From the NCBI GenBank assembly GCA_031265875.1, contig JAISCA010000043.1, forward strand, positions 1-64,000: a DNA stretch of 64,000 nucleotides, read 5' to 3'. Position numbers and translations under genes: made by a program. This document shows positions 51,163 to 60,465 of the stretch, piece by piece. The DNA comes from Propionibacteriaceae bacterium (GTDB lineage Bacteria > Actinomycetota > Actinomycetes > Propionibacteriales > Propionibacteriaceae). Below the pieces are notes generated by a model. It saw nothing but the letters and a program-made list of their open reading frames with translations. It was not told the origin of the DNA and did no database searches. Each line of letters starts with the position of its first letter. Positions within the stretch are counted from its first letter, which is position 1.

Positions 51163-52005
51163 CTACCGGAGCCGGGGTCGCTGGGAAAGGCCCCGATACC
51201 AGGCAAAGCGGCGTGCTGCGGCGATGGCGTACTGGACGCCGTTGGCCACGCCCAACCACAGGGACGCCGCCCAGAACAATCCGGGGGCAGCCCCGCTCAG
51301 CGCGGTGAGGCCGAGCAAGACCACAGAGACGGCGTAGGCGATGGGCCAGCCGCGCCCGCCCGGCTCGAACTCGGCCTGGATGACCGATACGACTGCGCCG
51401 GCCAACGCGCCAGCCATCCAGAGGAAGTCCCAGAAGCCGAAGCCGTTGCGCATGCAAACGACCCAGAACAGCCCGCACAGGCTGAGGGCGATCAGTCCGG
51501 CTCCCCAGAGCCGGAAGCCGAAGTCCTCGTGCCAGGCCCGCCGGACGGCGTCGACGGGAGCCGCCGTACGGAAGATGGCAGCGGTGGGGGAAGCGGCCCC
51601 CGTGCGGAAGGTGGCCGGCACGGCTGAGGCGGCCGGGGCGAAGTCTCCCAGCACCGAGCGGTCCTGGACAGCCGGCCGGTTGGGCGGCGCCTCGAAGCGG
51701 CCAGTGGCGATGTAGTGCTCGGTGCAGTCGGCCCACAGGGCGGCCACGCCTTGGGCGGCCGAGATAGTCGGCAGGGAGTTGGTCCAACAGATGTAGGGGC
51801 GGCGGCCCAGGCCGAGACGGTGGGTCTCGACGCTGCCCGCAGGACGACCCCTGTAGTTGGGCGAATTGTTGATATAGACCCGCCAGCCGCCACCTTCGTA
51901 TTTGAACGTGAACGAATAATCCCGACGAGTCGGCCAGGCGCAGTATTTGATATCGCGCCACTCGCCCTTTTGACGGGCTTGCGCCTCATTGATGGACGTG
52001 GGCAT
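51163..52005 (-). CDS. Membrane-anchored E2-like paralogue
   Basis: The 280-residue protein repeats the 105-residue domain of the left-block E2-like protein without gaps: EAQARQ, CAWPTRRDYSFTF, GGGWRVYINNSPNY, His62 (ETHRL), Cys73 (RPYICW), GVAALWADCTEHYIATGRFE. A Pro/Ala/Thr linker follows, then about four membrane helices (LWGAGLIALSLCGLFWVVC, FLWMAGALAGAVVSVI, IAYAVSVVLLGLTALSGA, LFWAASLWLGVANGVQY). GAGGAG precedes ATG 52005. It is divergent from the RNA polymerase operon with 218 bp between. The shared domain links this end of the island to the JAB-E1 locus 35 kb away. A localised partner or substrate-recruiting module is likely. Confidence 0.65.
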   Translation of the reverse strand: MPTSINEAQARQKGEWRDIKYCAWPTRRDYSFTFKYEGGGWRVYINNSPNYRGRPAGSVETHRLGLGRRPYICWTNSLPTISAAQGVAALWADCTEHYIATGRFEAPPNRPAVQDRSVLGDFAPAASAVPATFRTGAASPTAAIFRTAAPVDAVRRAWHEDFGFRLWGAGLIALSLCGLFWVVCMRNGFGFWDFLWMAGALAGAVVSVIQAEFEPGGRGWPIAYAVSVVLLGLTALSGAAPGLFWAASLWLGVANGVQYAIAAARRFAWYRGLSQRPRLR

Positions 52006-52223
52006 GTCAACTCCTCTTCGAGTCGGTGTTCGGGGGCTTTGCCAGCAGGCGGCTACGAGTCAATACGACCGGTGAAAAGCGGAACCGTCGGTGATGAACC
52101 GGCCAAGGCCTGGGCCGCCCGGCGGCGGGGACGAAGTGACCCAATGGTCACACCAACCCCTTACGCAATCAGCATCCAGAGCTAGTACGCTTTGACGCGG
52201 CGGCGACGACGAAGGAGTCCTCC
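52006..52223. promoter_or_regulatory. Divergent promoter of the RNA polymerase operon
   Basis: 218 bp between divergent starts. GTGACC-CAAT-GGTCAC (52136-52151) is a perfect 6-bp inverted repeat with a 4-nt spacer, a candidate operator. No consensus sigma-70 promoter was obvious. AAGGAG lies before ATG 52224. Confidence 0.45.
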
Positions 52224-55200
52224 ATGAGCAGCGAGCCATTCACGCCGGCCCAGGTCCCCCAGCTGACCGGTGATGACTGCCGCCAGTTGCTGGCGGAGGC
52301 CGCCGCCGCGCTGGTGTCACGGGAGATCGAGGGCACGGTCACGGCCACGGCGTCGGCGCTGGGGCGGCCCGAATGGCTGCCCTGCCAAAGCCGCCGGGGG
52401 CCGTCGTACCAGTGGGTCGCTCCCCTGGATGTCACGTTCATGTCCGAGGGCGTTCAGACCACGGCCCGGCTCGATTGGCCCGTGCCCTGGGAGCGTGAGG
52501 ACGGCAGCGTCTGTCTGACGGTCACCGGCGAAGAACCGGTGCGGCCCGGCCGCCACGCCGGCCTCTACATCGGCGCTCCGCTGGCCGTGGGGCAAGGGGT
52601 CCGGCTGCGACCCGGTTTGCACGTCATCCCCCGTCCGACGCCGAGCGGCGGCTGGAAGCTCGACCTGGTGGTGGCGTCGCGGCTGGGGATGGACGTATAC
52701 GGCGGCGCGGACAAAGACTCCACCTGGGAGAGGCTGTCCTGGGCCGTGCTAGGGAAGCTGCCGGGCCGATACGTCGACGACGCCCTGCGGGCGGAGATGT
52801 CAGCCTCGCTCGGGCTCGAGCCCGACACTCAAGACCGCGACTTGATCGCCAATCTGCTCCGAGCCATCTCGGTTCTGCCTGAGCATCGCGCCAGTCCCAA
52901 AGCCTTGACCTTCGTCCAGGAATCCTGCGCCGGGATCGAGCCCCGGGTGGTCGATCCCCTGTCGGAGCCCCGCCGGACGGCGGCCTCCCGTAACCGGCTG
53001 TTCGGCGGGGACGAGGCCATGGCTGAGCTGGTTTACGCCCGCCTGGCTAAGAGCACCACCCAAGTCTCGGCCCAGACAGACGGCCTGAAGGCCTGGCTGG
53101 AGGACGTCTCAAGCCGGCTGTCCCGGGCCACCGAGGCGGCTTCGGCCGCCCTGGCCTCCGGTCGAGCCGGTGTGGTCTCCGTCGTCGGCCGGGTCGACGA
53201 GGGCATGACGTTGACGCGGGTGGAGCAGGCCGCGCGGACCTGTTTCATCGGTTTCCGGGGGGTGGGCCGGATTCGAGGCCGGGCCGACCTGCGCGACTTG
53301 GAGCCGGGCTGGCGCGGCGCCTTGTGCCCGGTTCAAACGCCGGAGTCGAAGGACACCGGCCTGGTGCGCTACTCCACCGTCGGCGCCCGGGACGACGCGC
53401 CGCTCGAGCTGAGTGACTGGTTCGACCTGTCGGCCAGCGCGGCGCTGATCCCCTTCATCAACCACGACGACCCGGCCCGGGCCTCCATCGGCTCGAAGAA
53501 CTTGAAGCAAGCGGTTCCGGTGGATGGGCGCCAGCCGCCGCTGGTGGCGACCGGCTGGGAACAGGTCCTGGGATCGGCGGAAGGCGTCGCCCGGGCCCCG
53601 GAAGCCGGCCGGGTCTCAGCGATCGAGCCGGGCTTCATCATGATAGAGACCAATCGCCGCTCGCTCACAGTGGCCACGGACGCCCCCTGGCAGCGGCGAT
53701 CGCAGGTCGACAACGAATGGTTCGTCGACGTCGAGGTCGGCGACCAGGTGCGGGCCGGACAGATCCTGGCCCACGCGCCCGATGTCAAGGTGCTGGATGA
53801 GGCTAAGACGAAGGCCGAGTTATGTCTCGGCGTCAACGCCTTGGTGGCCCTGACGCCCTGGCATGGCCTGAACTACGAGGACGGCATCGTGGTCAGCCAG
53901 TCGTTCGCCGACCGCATGGGGTCGACCCACATCGTCCGGATCGATGAGCCGAGAGCGGCTGAGGATTCAGTCACCTGGTTGATCAATCCCCGATCGAAGG
54001 AGCCCGTCCCCGTTGAGGCCGGTGAGGCCATCCTGCTCGTCACCCGGCCGGGTGGACGTACGGACACAGTCCGCTCGCCTGTGACCGGACAGCTAATGGA
54101 AGCCTTCCTCGACAACACCAATGGCTTCGTCTCGGCGCTGATCCAGGTGCGCCGGCCCCTGGCAGTGGGTGACAAGCTGTCCAACCGCCACCAGGGCAAG
54201 GGCGTGGTCAGCGCCATCCTGCCGGACGACCAGATGCCTCGCTTGCCCGAGAACGTCCTGGGCGGCCGGGCGGTCGAGGTCATCCTCAATCCCGTGGGCG
54301 TGCTGCGCCGGCTCAACATCGGCCAGCTCTGGGAGATGCACGTCGGGCTGGAAGCCCTCTTGACCGACGGCCAGCCGCGCCGGGTCTCACGGGTCGTCGA
54401 GGCTCCGGCGGCGCTGGGCCAGGCTCTAGCCCAGCTGGGGGCGCCACGCGGTCGGATGAAGCTGACCTTGCCGGACGGCAGGCTCTTGGGCGGCGCGGAC
54501 GGCGTCGTCGTCGGGCCGCAATACATCATGAAACTGAACCATCTGGCCGCCGCCAAACTGTCGGTCCGGGACGGGCAGCCGTCCAAGTCCCCGGTCACCG
54601 CTCAACCCAGCCAAAGCCGCCGCTTCCAGCACGACCACTGGGTCGGCTCGGCCCAACGGCTCGGCGAGATGGAGGTCTGGGCGCTGGAGGCGGCCGGCGC
54701 CCAGGAAGTCTTAGCCGACGCCTTCCAAGTCCGTTCCGCGCCCCGGGACTGGGCCAAGGGCAAGCCCCGCGCCTCGCTGCGCAGCGTCCAAGCCCACCTG
54801 GCGGTCGGCGGCCTGAAACTGGCCGTCAACGACACCGGCCTCCGCGCTCTCCAGGACGTCTCCGCCTCTGAAGTGCGGGCGCTGACCCCGCTGTGGCGAG
54901 AAATCTACTACCCCAAGCTACCCCACTGGCGGGAGTTGGGCCGCTGGGACAGGCCCGCCTCGCAGTCCGACCTGGCGGCGCTGAGGGCAGCCTTCGGAGC
55001 CAAAGTAGGTGACTCGAATGAACCGGTCTACGCCGGCGGCGACCCGTTGTACCGATCCGACGAGCATGGCCGCGCCGGCAGCCCCAAGTCGGAGCGAGTG
55101 CTCTACGCTATCCCGTTGCCGCGCTCCATGCCTCATCCTTGGAGCACTAAGAAGGGACCGACCCTCCCGCCGCTGACCGCCGTCCCGGTTCTGCCGCCCG

Positions 55201-57386
55201 CCTTCCGCGTGGCCACACCGATCCGGCGCGGCTTAGACCGGGCCTACCAAGACCTGGCCTGGCTGCTTGTCGAGTACGACCGGGTGGTTAAAGCTGGCCC
55301 CAAGAACCAGCTCTGGCCGCTGTGGAGCCGCATCCAGGACCGGGTCAAGGCGATCCTCGGCGCCTGGCCGAAGCCGGAGCCGGACAGTGTCTTGGCCCGC
55401 CTGTCCGGCAAACGTGGCCTGCTGAGCCGTTACCTGCTAGGGCAGTCGGTCACTCACTCGGGCCGGGCCGTCATCGTGCCCGACCTGAATTTGCAGCCAG
55501 ATCAGGTCGGATTGCCGCGCTTGCTAGCCCTGGGCCTCGGCCTCAACGGTCTCGACCCGGACGACGACGTGGTGATCGTGAACCGGCAGCCGTCGCTGCA
55601 TCCTTACAACCTGGTGGCGCTGCGGGCCAAGCTGATCGACGACGACGCCATCCATCTGCATCCGCTTTGCCTGGGCGGCCTGGCGGGCGACTTCGACGGC
55701 GACACGGTGGCCGTGCATCGTCCGGTCACGCCCGCGGCCCGGCGAGACGCCTGGGAGAAGCTGTCTCCCGCCAGCCGGATCAGGTCGTCGGCCAACGGCG
55801 GCGTCTTGGCCAAGATGGATCTCGACATCGCCCTCGGTCTCTACCGGGCCAGCCGGTCCGGCTCCCTGCCCGCCGCCCTAGCCAGCACTGGTCTGGTCCT
55901 GGACTCCGACCATCTACCTCAGGCGGTCAGCGACCTGGTCTCGTCAACGTCCGATCCGAACGAAGCCCTGCGCCTTTTGGACGAGGTCGAACGAGCCGGT
56001 TTAGACGCTGCCGTGGGCTGGTCCATCGGGGCGCTGGATCTGCTAGCCGACGGGGAGCGAGGCCACCTGGCGGCCGCGCTGGCGGCAGGCGTGGCCGGCG
56101 GCGAGAAAGCCGTCAAGCAACTCTTGCGGGCGAGAGGCGGGCTGAATGAACACTCGGGGCATCCGAACTCGGTGGTACCAAACGTCGCTGGCTGTTATCT
56201 GACCGGCCTGAGCAGCGATGACTATTTCAACACCGCCCCTGTGGCCTTGGCCGAATTGGCCCACAAGAAGTTGACCACGCCTCGGGCGGGCCAGTTGACG
56301 AAGGAACTGGTGGCGATAGCCGACGCGGTCGTGATCTCTCAGACTCATTGCGAAACCGACGCGCCGGTGCGCTCCCCCTTGACCTGCTCGTCCGAGGCAG
56401 GCGTCTGCCAGGCCTGTTACGGAGCCGACCCTGGATCGGGCGCCCCGCCTCAGGTCGGGAGCCGGATCGGTCTGCTAGCCGCGACCGTGATCGGAGAACG
56501 GTCGACCCAAGATGCCATGAAGGCATTCCAGGGCGGTGGCGGACGGGGCGAAGCGCTCGGCAACGCTCTGGACGACCTCTACGCCATCTTCGGACTGGGG
56601 CGTTCCGTCGCCCTCGACCTCGCTCGGGACGATCAGCCCGGCCGACCGCTCAAGCTGAGCGAGTTCCTGGCCGCCCAAGGCGACCTGGGCGACCCGCGCC
56701 AGCGAGCCCAAGCTCTCCAGCCCCTAGTCGACCTGGCGGTGGCCAAACTGGGCGGCCAGGTGGCGGCGGTCCATGTGCAAGTGATCCTCAAACAACTGGT
56801 CGACGCCTTCATATTGCAACGCCCCACACCGCCCAAGGGCTATTCAGACCACCCCACGGTCACGCTGGAACCGACCGGCGACACGTTCGCGGTCAAACGA
56901 TCGAAGGCCGACCGGGTCGATCCCGAGTTGGAGCCGTTCATCGCCTCAGTCATCGCCCTGTTGACGAAGTGGTCGCCCATCGTCCTGCCTCCCGAATCGG
57001 GCCACCGTCTCGTGGCGGTCAGGCTCAAGCCGATGGCCAGCCGTTGGGGCAGTCACAGCCGGAAAACCCAGAGATTGAGTCTGAACCTGAAGCTAGCCGG
57101 CCGGGATCCGAGACTGTTGGAGTGTCTCATCGTCCACGAGCTGACCCACTTCTACGGCCAGGGCCATGGCCCCGACTGGCAGGCGCGCATGAACGCCCAC
57201 CTGCCCGGCTGGCGGCTCCGGGAATTGGAGCTGCGACCAGGCGACCTGGCGACTTTCGCCCAGCGCCGGGAACGATCCGCCTTCGAGACGGCCACCACCC
57301 GCGGCGATGTGTCAACGCTGACAGACACGGGCGAACCGGGCGTCGGAGGCCTGCGAACCAAACTTGTGGTGGGAGGACTGTCATGA
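52224..57386 (+). CDS. Single-chain RNA polymerase (beta/beta-prime fusion) with C-terminal YgjP-like metallopeptidase
   Basis: The 1720-residue protein contains hallmark parts of both large RNAP subunits in order. Beta: LNYEDGIVVSQSF (about 550), the double-psi barrel lysines in GDKLSNRHQGKGVVS (Lys651, Lys659), NPVGVLRRLNIGQLWEMH, and QRLGEMEVWALEA (about 810). Beta-prime: AVPVLPPAFR, LSRYLLGQSVTHSGRAVIV, NRQPSLHPYN, the Mg site LAGDFDGDTVAVH (Asp1156, 1158, 1160), the zinc cluster CSSEAGVCQACYG, and trigger-loop IGLLAATVIGERSTQDAMKA. A DUF45/YgjP-type metallopeptidase follows: SRWGSHSRKTQRLSLNLKL, VHELTHFYGQGHGPDW (His1638, Glu1639, His1642). The RNAP part (~1550 residues) is far shorter than host beta plus beta-prime. 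No alpha, omega or sigma gene is nearby. AAGGAG before ATG. Confidence 0.9.
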   Translation: MSSEPFTPAQVPQLTGDDCRQLLAEAAAALVSREIEGTVTATASALGRPEWLPCQSRRGPSYQWVAPLDVTFMSEGVQTTARLDWPVPWEREDGSVCLTVTGEEPVRPGRHAGLYIGAPLAVGQGVRLRPGLHVIPRPTPSGGWKLDLVVASRLGMDVYGGADKDSTWERLSWAVLGKLPGRYVDDALRAEMSASLGLEPDTQDRDLIANLLRAISVLPEHRASPKALTFVQESCAGIEPRVVDPLSEPRRTAASRNRLFGGDEAMAELVYARLAKSTTQVSAQTDGLKAWLEDVSSRLSRATEAASAALASGRAGVVSVVGRVDEGMTLTRVEQAARTCFIGFRGVGRIRGRADLRDLEPGWRGALCPVQTPESKDTGLVRYSTVGARDDAPLELSDWFDLSASAALIPFINHDDPARASIGSKNLKQAVPVDGRQPPLVATGWEQVLGSAEGVARAPEAGRVSAIEPGFIMIETNRRSLTVATDAPWQRRSQVDNEWFVDVEVGDQVRAGQILAHAPDVKVLDEAKTKAELCLGVNALVALTPWHGLNYEDGIVVSQSFADRMGSTHIVRIDEPRAAEDSVTWLINPRSKEPVPVEAGEAILLVTRPGGRTDTVRSPVTGQLMEAFLDNTNGFVSALIQVRRPLAVGDKLSNRHQGKGVVSAILPDDQMPRLPENVLGGRAVEVILNPVGVLRRLNIGQLWEMHVGLEALLTDGQPRRVSRVVEAPAALGQALAQLGAPRGRMKLTLPDGRLLGGADGVVVGPQYIMKLNHLAAAKLSVRDGQPSKSPVTAQPSQSRRFQHDHWVGSAQRLGEMEVWALEAAGAQEVLADAFQVRSAPRDWAKGKPRASLRSVQAHLAVGGLKLAVNDTGLRALQDVSASEVRALTPLWREIYYPKLPHWRELGRWDRPASQSDLAALRAAFGAKVGDSNEPVYAGGDPLYRSDEHGRAGSPKSERVLYAIPLPRSMPHPWSTKKGPTLPPLTAVPVLPPAFRVATPIRRGLDRAYQDLAWLLVEYDRVVKAGPKNQLWPLWSRIQDRVKAILGAWPKPEPDSVLARLSGKRGLLSRYLLGQSVTHSGRAVIVPDLNLQPDQVGLPRLLALGLGLNGLDPDDDVVIVNRQPSLHPYNLVALRAKLIDDDAIHLHPLCLGGLAGDFDGDTVAVHRPVTPAARRDAWEKLSPASRIRSSANGGVLAKMDLDIALGLYRASRSGSLPAALASTGLVLDSDHLPQAVSDLVSSTSDPNEALRLLDEVERAGLDAAVGWSIGALDLLADGERGHLAAALAAGVAGGEKAVKQLLRARGGLNEHSGHPNSVVPNVAGCYLTGLSSDDYFNTAPVALAELAHKKLTTPRAGQLTKELVAIADAVVISQTHCETDAPVRSPLTCSSEAGVCQACYGADPGSGAPPQVGSRIGLLAATVIGERSTQDAMKAFQGGGGRGEALGNALDDLYAIFGLGRSVALDLARDDQPGRPLKLSEFLAAQGDLGDPRQRAQALQPLVDLAVAKLGGQVAAVHVQVILKQLVDAFILQRPTPPKGYSDHPTVTLEPTGDTFAVKRSKADRVDPELEPFIASVIALLTKWSPIVLPPESGHRLVAVRLKPMASRWGSHSRKTQRLSLNLKLAGRDPRLLECLIVHELTHFYGQGHGPDWQARMNAHLPGWRLRELELRPGDLATFAQRRERSAFETATTRGDVSTLTDTGEPGVGGLRTKLVVGGLS

Positions 57387-58363
57387 CCGCCGTTGGAACG
57401 ACCGGCCCAGGACTACGGCGGGAACCTACGGTGACGGTGGGGCCGGACCCCAAGGCTCGTAAGAAGGGCCGCTTCAACGCCACGACCCGGTTCGCCATCG
57501 CCACCGCTGAGCGACACTTGGACGTCGACGCTGAGACGCCGTGGGAACTCGATCCCCCCGAATTCGATGACGCCCCCCGCGACGAAGACGTGCCTCCCGA
57601 TTATCACGACGACGAGGACGACGGACTCTACGACGATGGACGCGACTTGCGCGCCCCCACGTCCTCCTGGATACCTTGGGTGCGATTGTCGATCTTCTGG
57701 CGCGACGGCCGATTGGACTACAGGACCGAACTGCCGGACACGGATAGTCCCGGCGTCGGCCGATCTCAGTTTTATCTGAGGCGGAACTGGACGACGACCG
57801 CCCAGACGCTCATCAGCACTCAGGAGGAGGCGCTCCGCCGCACCACGCCGCTAGCCGCGCTCCACGCCCTCGGTCCGTACGCGATGAAGGACCTGGAACA
57901 ATCAGACGGCCAAGGCACTCGCGACCGCAGGGTCGTCATCCGCACCCCCTTCGGCCTAGCGCCCCTTTGGTTCTTCGCCCAGGGCAGAAGCGACGGCTTG
58001 TTTAACGATCTTGAGCGCATCGGCCGAGCCGTCATGAAGAGTCGTCCGAAGAGCCTGTCCAAGGAAATGATCACAGAGACGGTCCGTCACCCATCGCTGC
58101 TGCCGGACACGATCATACGTGTCCGCGGTAAGACACTGATAGCGCTGTCCCAGCATCCAGATGTCCTGGCCAAGCACCGCAGCCTATGGCCGTTGACAAC
58201 GCCACGCGACTTGCTGGACGATCTCGGCCTTGAAAGCGACGAATCTCGCCTGGGCCGGGCCGGAGATGTCGCCGTCCTGGCGTTGGCCGGCGCCTTCGAC
58301 CCGCCTGATCTACTGCTCGCAGCGTCGGCCCGGCGCGAACCGAAGAGGGAGATTGAATCATGA
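57383..58363 (+). CDS. RNA-polymerase-operon protein of unknown function
   Basis: The 326-residue protein overlaps the polymerase gene by 4 bp and the AAA+ gene by 4 bp. A basic N terminus (PKARKKGRFNATTRFA) and a very acidic stretch (DDAPRDEDVPPDYHDDEDDG, about 62-85) precede a mixed alpha/beta domain with Trp-rich strands (WIPWVRLSIFWRDGRLDY). No family recognised. Tight coupling suggests an accessory subunit or factor of the polymerase. Confidence 0.7.
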   Translation: MTAVGTTGPGLRREPTVTVGPDPKARKKGRFNATTRFAIATAERHLDVDAETPWELDPPEFDDAPRDEDVPPDYHDDEDDGLYDDGRDLRAPTSSWIPWVRLSIFWRDGRLDYRTELPDTDSPGVGRSQFYLRRNWTTTAQTLISTQEEALRRTTPLAALHALGPYAMKDLEQSDGQGTRDRRVVIRTPFGLAPLWFFAQGRSDGLFNDLERIGRAVMKSRPKSLSKEMITETVRHPSLLPDTIIRVRGKTLIALSQHPDVLAKHRSLWPLTTPRDLLDDLGLESDESRLGRAGDVAVLALAGAFDPPDLLLAASARREPKREIES

Positions 58364-59979
58364 GTCGCTGCGTCATCGTGGGGGCGGTCCCCGAGGCTGT
58401 CATCGAACTGGCCGAACAGGAGTGTGCCACCACCGTCCGACGAGCGCTGGACCAGTCGCCCCAGGTCGACGGCTCCCATCTCATCCTCCACGTCCCGACC
58501 GACGCCGACCCAATCCAGTGCCAAGACTGGCTCGACGCCGCTGCGGACGAGAACGCCCGGGTCGGCCTGACCAGCGCCGCCGGCTTGACCGCCGAGGTGA
58601 CGGATCTGCTGTTCTACGAAGGCGTCGTCTACGTCATGCGCCTGCTCAACGACGGCGACCGCGCCGTGCCCGAAGCCGTCGAACAACTGCTCAGACAGGA
58701 CCCTTACAAAGAGCGCCCCAAGGACGACGACATCCCCCTGGGCCGGTTCTTCACCTGGACCTCCGACCCGGTTCAGTACCGCATCCAACGCCAACTCTCA
58801 CTGTCCAGTGAGACTATGGAAGCTTTCCTGCGTCAGTTGCGGGACGCCGTGCTGGCCATGCAGACCAAGTTCCCGCCGGCCGTGCAGAAGCTCAAGCGGA
58901 CCCCGCCCTGGGATCCATCGGGCGGAATGACCGACAGCGACAAGCTGCCCGCCGGGGTCCCTTCGCTGCGTGACGTGTACAGGCTGCACGAGACCCCAAA
59001 GGCCCGCGCGCTGCTCCACCCCGGATCGGGAGACGACAGCACGCCTCTCAGTGAGTGGAGCGTGCCAAAACTGCTGATCCGGGGCGAGTCGGGCTCGGGC
59101 AAGACCTTGGTGGCCGAGATCGTCCGAGACCGGATCGCCCGGGGCCTGGGTATGAGCCGGAACAGTTTCCCTTATGTGACGGTTAACTGCGCCGCCTTGA
59201 CCGCCCACATTCTCACGCATGAGTTATTCGGCACGGCCGGAGGCATGTTCAACGACATCAAAGATCCGGTGGTCGGCCTGTTGGCCAAAGCGGCCTACGG
59301 CGTGGCCTTCCTCGACGAGATCGGCGACTTGGACCTGTCCGCTCAACGCGGCATGCTGGTCTATCTCCAAGACGGCGTCATCCGCCCCTTCGGCATCGAC
59401 CCATTCCCCGGCTTCGTCCGCGTCATCGCCGCTACCAACCGCGACGTGCCCCTGATGATCGAGCGCCAACAGTTCCGCAACGATCTGAACGCCCGCTTCG
59501 ACTTCCAGATCGAGATCCCGTCCCTGCGGGAGCGGGAGGAGTCCGAACGAGAGCGGCTGATCGACTTCGCCGCCCTCAACCCGCAATACAACCCAGAGCT
59601 GTATGTCAACCACATCAGCCGCAATGCCTTGGACAACCTATCGAAGCGGGATTACAGCAACGGCAACTTCCGCGAGATGGAGACGGTCGTCCACACCGCC
59701 ATCGCCAAAGCTCGTCGCCGCGGCGCCAAGTGCATCCGCAGCAAAGACCTGCCCGATCCGGCCGAGCCGCTGACGGTGCGGGAAAGCGACGCCGCCATCA
59801 TCGACCTGAAAGCGCCCCCGCCTGGCGCCACTATCGACGTCACCAGCCGAGGCGACATCGTGCGCGCCGCCGCCTTCTCAAATTCACCTTTGCTGCGGAC
59901 CCCGGACGGGAGCGAATACGTCATAACCCGCGAGTGCGTGTTCAGACACCAGCCCGCGCCTGCGCCCGAACAGTCCTAG
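58360..59979 (+). CDS. bEBP-like AAA+ protein with altered GAFTGA loop
   Basis: The 539-residue protein has an unassigned N-terminal region (1-220) and a sigma-54-activator-type AAA+ module: Walker A GESGSGKT (242-249), NCAALTAHILTHELFG, Walker B VAFLDEIGDLDL (Asp319, Glu320), RVIAATNRD, and an arginine-finger-like NARFDFQIEIPSLRERE. The GAFTGA loop, needed to contact sigma-54, is replaced by GMFNDI (295-300). No Fis-type HTH ends the protein; the tail is beta-rich (ATIDVTSRGDIVRAAAF). Coupled to the polymerase operon, it may open or remodel that polymerase instead of sigma-54 holoenzyme. Confidence 0.82.
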   Translation: MSRCVIVGAVPEAVIELAEQECATTVRRALDQSPQVDGSHLILHVPTDADPIQCQDWLDAAADENARVGLTSAAGLTAEVTDLLFYEGVVYVMRLLNDGDRAVPEAVEQLLRQDPYKERPKDDDIPLGRFFTWTSDPVQYRIQRQLSLSSETMEAFLRQLRDAVLAMQTKFPPAVQKLKRTPPWDPSGGMTDSDKLPAGVPSLRDVYRLHETPKARALLHPGSGDDSTPLSEWSVPKLLIRGESGSGKTLVAEIVRDRIARGLGMSRNSFPYVTVNCAALTAHILTHELFGTAGGMFNDIKDPVVGLLAKAAYGVAFLDEIGDLDLSAQRGMLVYLQDGVIRPFGIDPFPGFVRVIAATNRDVPLMIERQQFRNDLNARFDFQIEIPSLREREESERERLIDFAALNPQYNPELYVNHISRNALDNLSKRDYSNGNFREMETVVHTAIAKARRRGAKCIRSKDLPDPAEPLTVRESDAAIIDLKAPPPGATIDVTSRGDIVRAAAFSNSPLLRTPDGSEYVITRECVFRHQPAPAPEQS

Positions 59980-60027
59980 CTTCACTAGGCGCCTGGAACT
60001 CCTACGAATGAACCGAGTTCGGTTTCT

Positions 60028-60041
60028 CGGGGTCCCCCGAA
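60028..60041. terminator. Weak hairpin after the polymerase operon
   Basis: TCGGGG/CCCCGA with a 2-base spacer followed by AAAA, preceded by TTT, between convergent genes. The stem is only 6 bp, so the call is tentative. Confidence 0.35.
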
Positions 60042-60122
60042 AAGTACCGGAGCGGAGCGCAGCAGAGGGAGGACGTCCGCCAAGGCGGCTGTCGATGGGG
60101 ATGCCTGCCCAGGCGCAGGGCG

Positions 60123-60305
60123 CTAATTCTGCTCGGTCGACTCCTCGATAGCGACCGACTTGGCTTCCGCCCGCGTCATTTTGTCGGCCCGGGAAAGGTG
60201 AGGCGAGGCGGCGCTGCTGCGGCGTAGTTCCTGCACCGCGCGGACCCGTTCCGGGTCGGCCACGGCCCACGGCCGGGGAACCTTCGTCGTCTTCTTCTTG
60301 GGCAT
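60123..60305 (-). CDS. Small basic protein
   Basis: The 60-residue protein starts MPKKKTTKVPRPWAVADPER behind GGAGGAG (spacing only 2 nt), with helical basic and acidic stretches after it. It is convergent with the AAA+ gene and divergent from the NYN gene. Function unknown; an antisense or DNA-binding role is possible. Confidence 0.5.
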   Translation of the reverse strand: MPKKKTTKVPRPWAVADPERVRAVQELRRSSAASPHLSRADKMTRAEAKSVAIEESTEQN

Positions 60306-60465
60306 GTCTCCTCCGGCGTCAGTATGCCTCATGTCACCCCAGGCCACTCACACCCGGCTTCACAGCCCACCGGATGCTTTCTGCGTAGTGCTGGTCACAG
60401 CCAAACCTGTGTCCGCTGGCCCCTGACGAGGCGACGGACCATGAATGAAAATGAAAGGGACCGCC

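Noticed and set aside
52224..57386. Host rpoB/rpoC genes
   Set aside because: One short fused frame with divergent motifs, a peptidase tail and no ribosomal-protein neighbours; not the housekeeping locus.
58360..59979. Ordinary sigma-54 activator
   Set aside because: GAFTGA is replaced by GMFNDI and no HTH tail is present.
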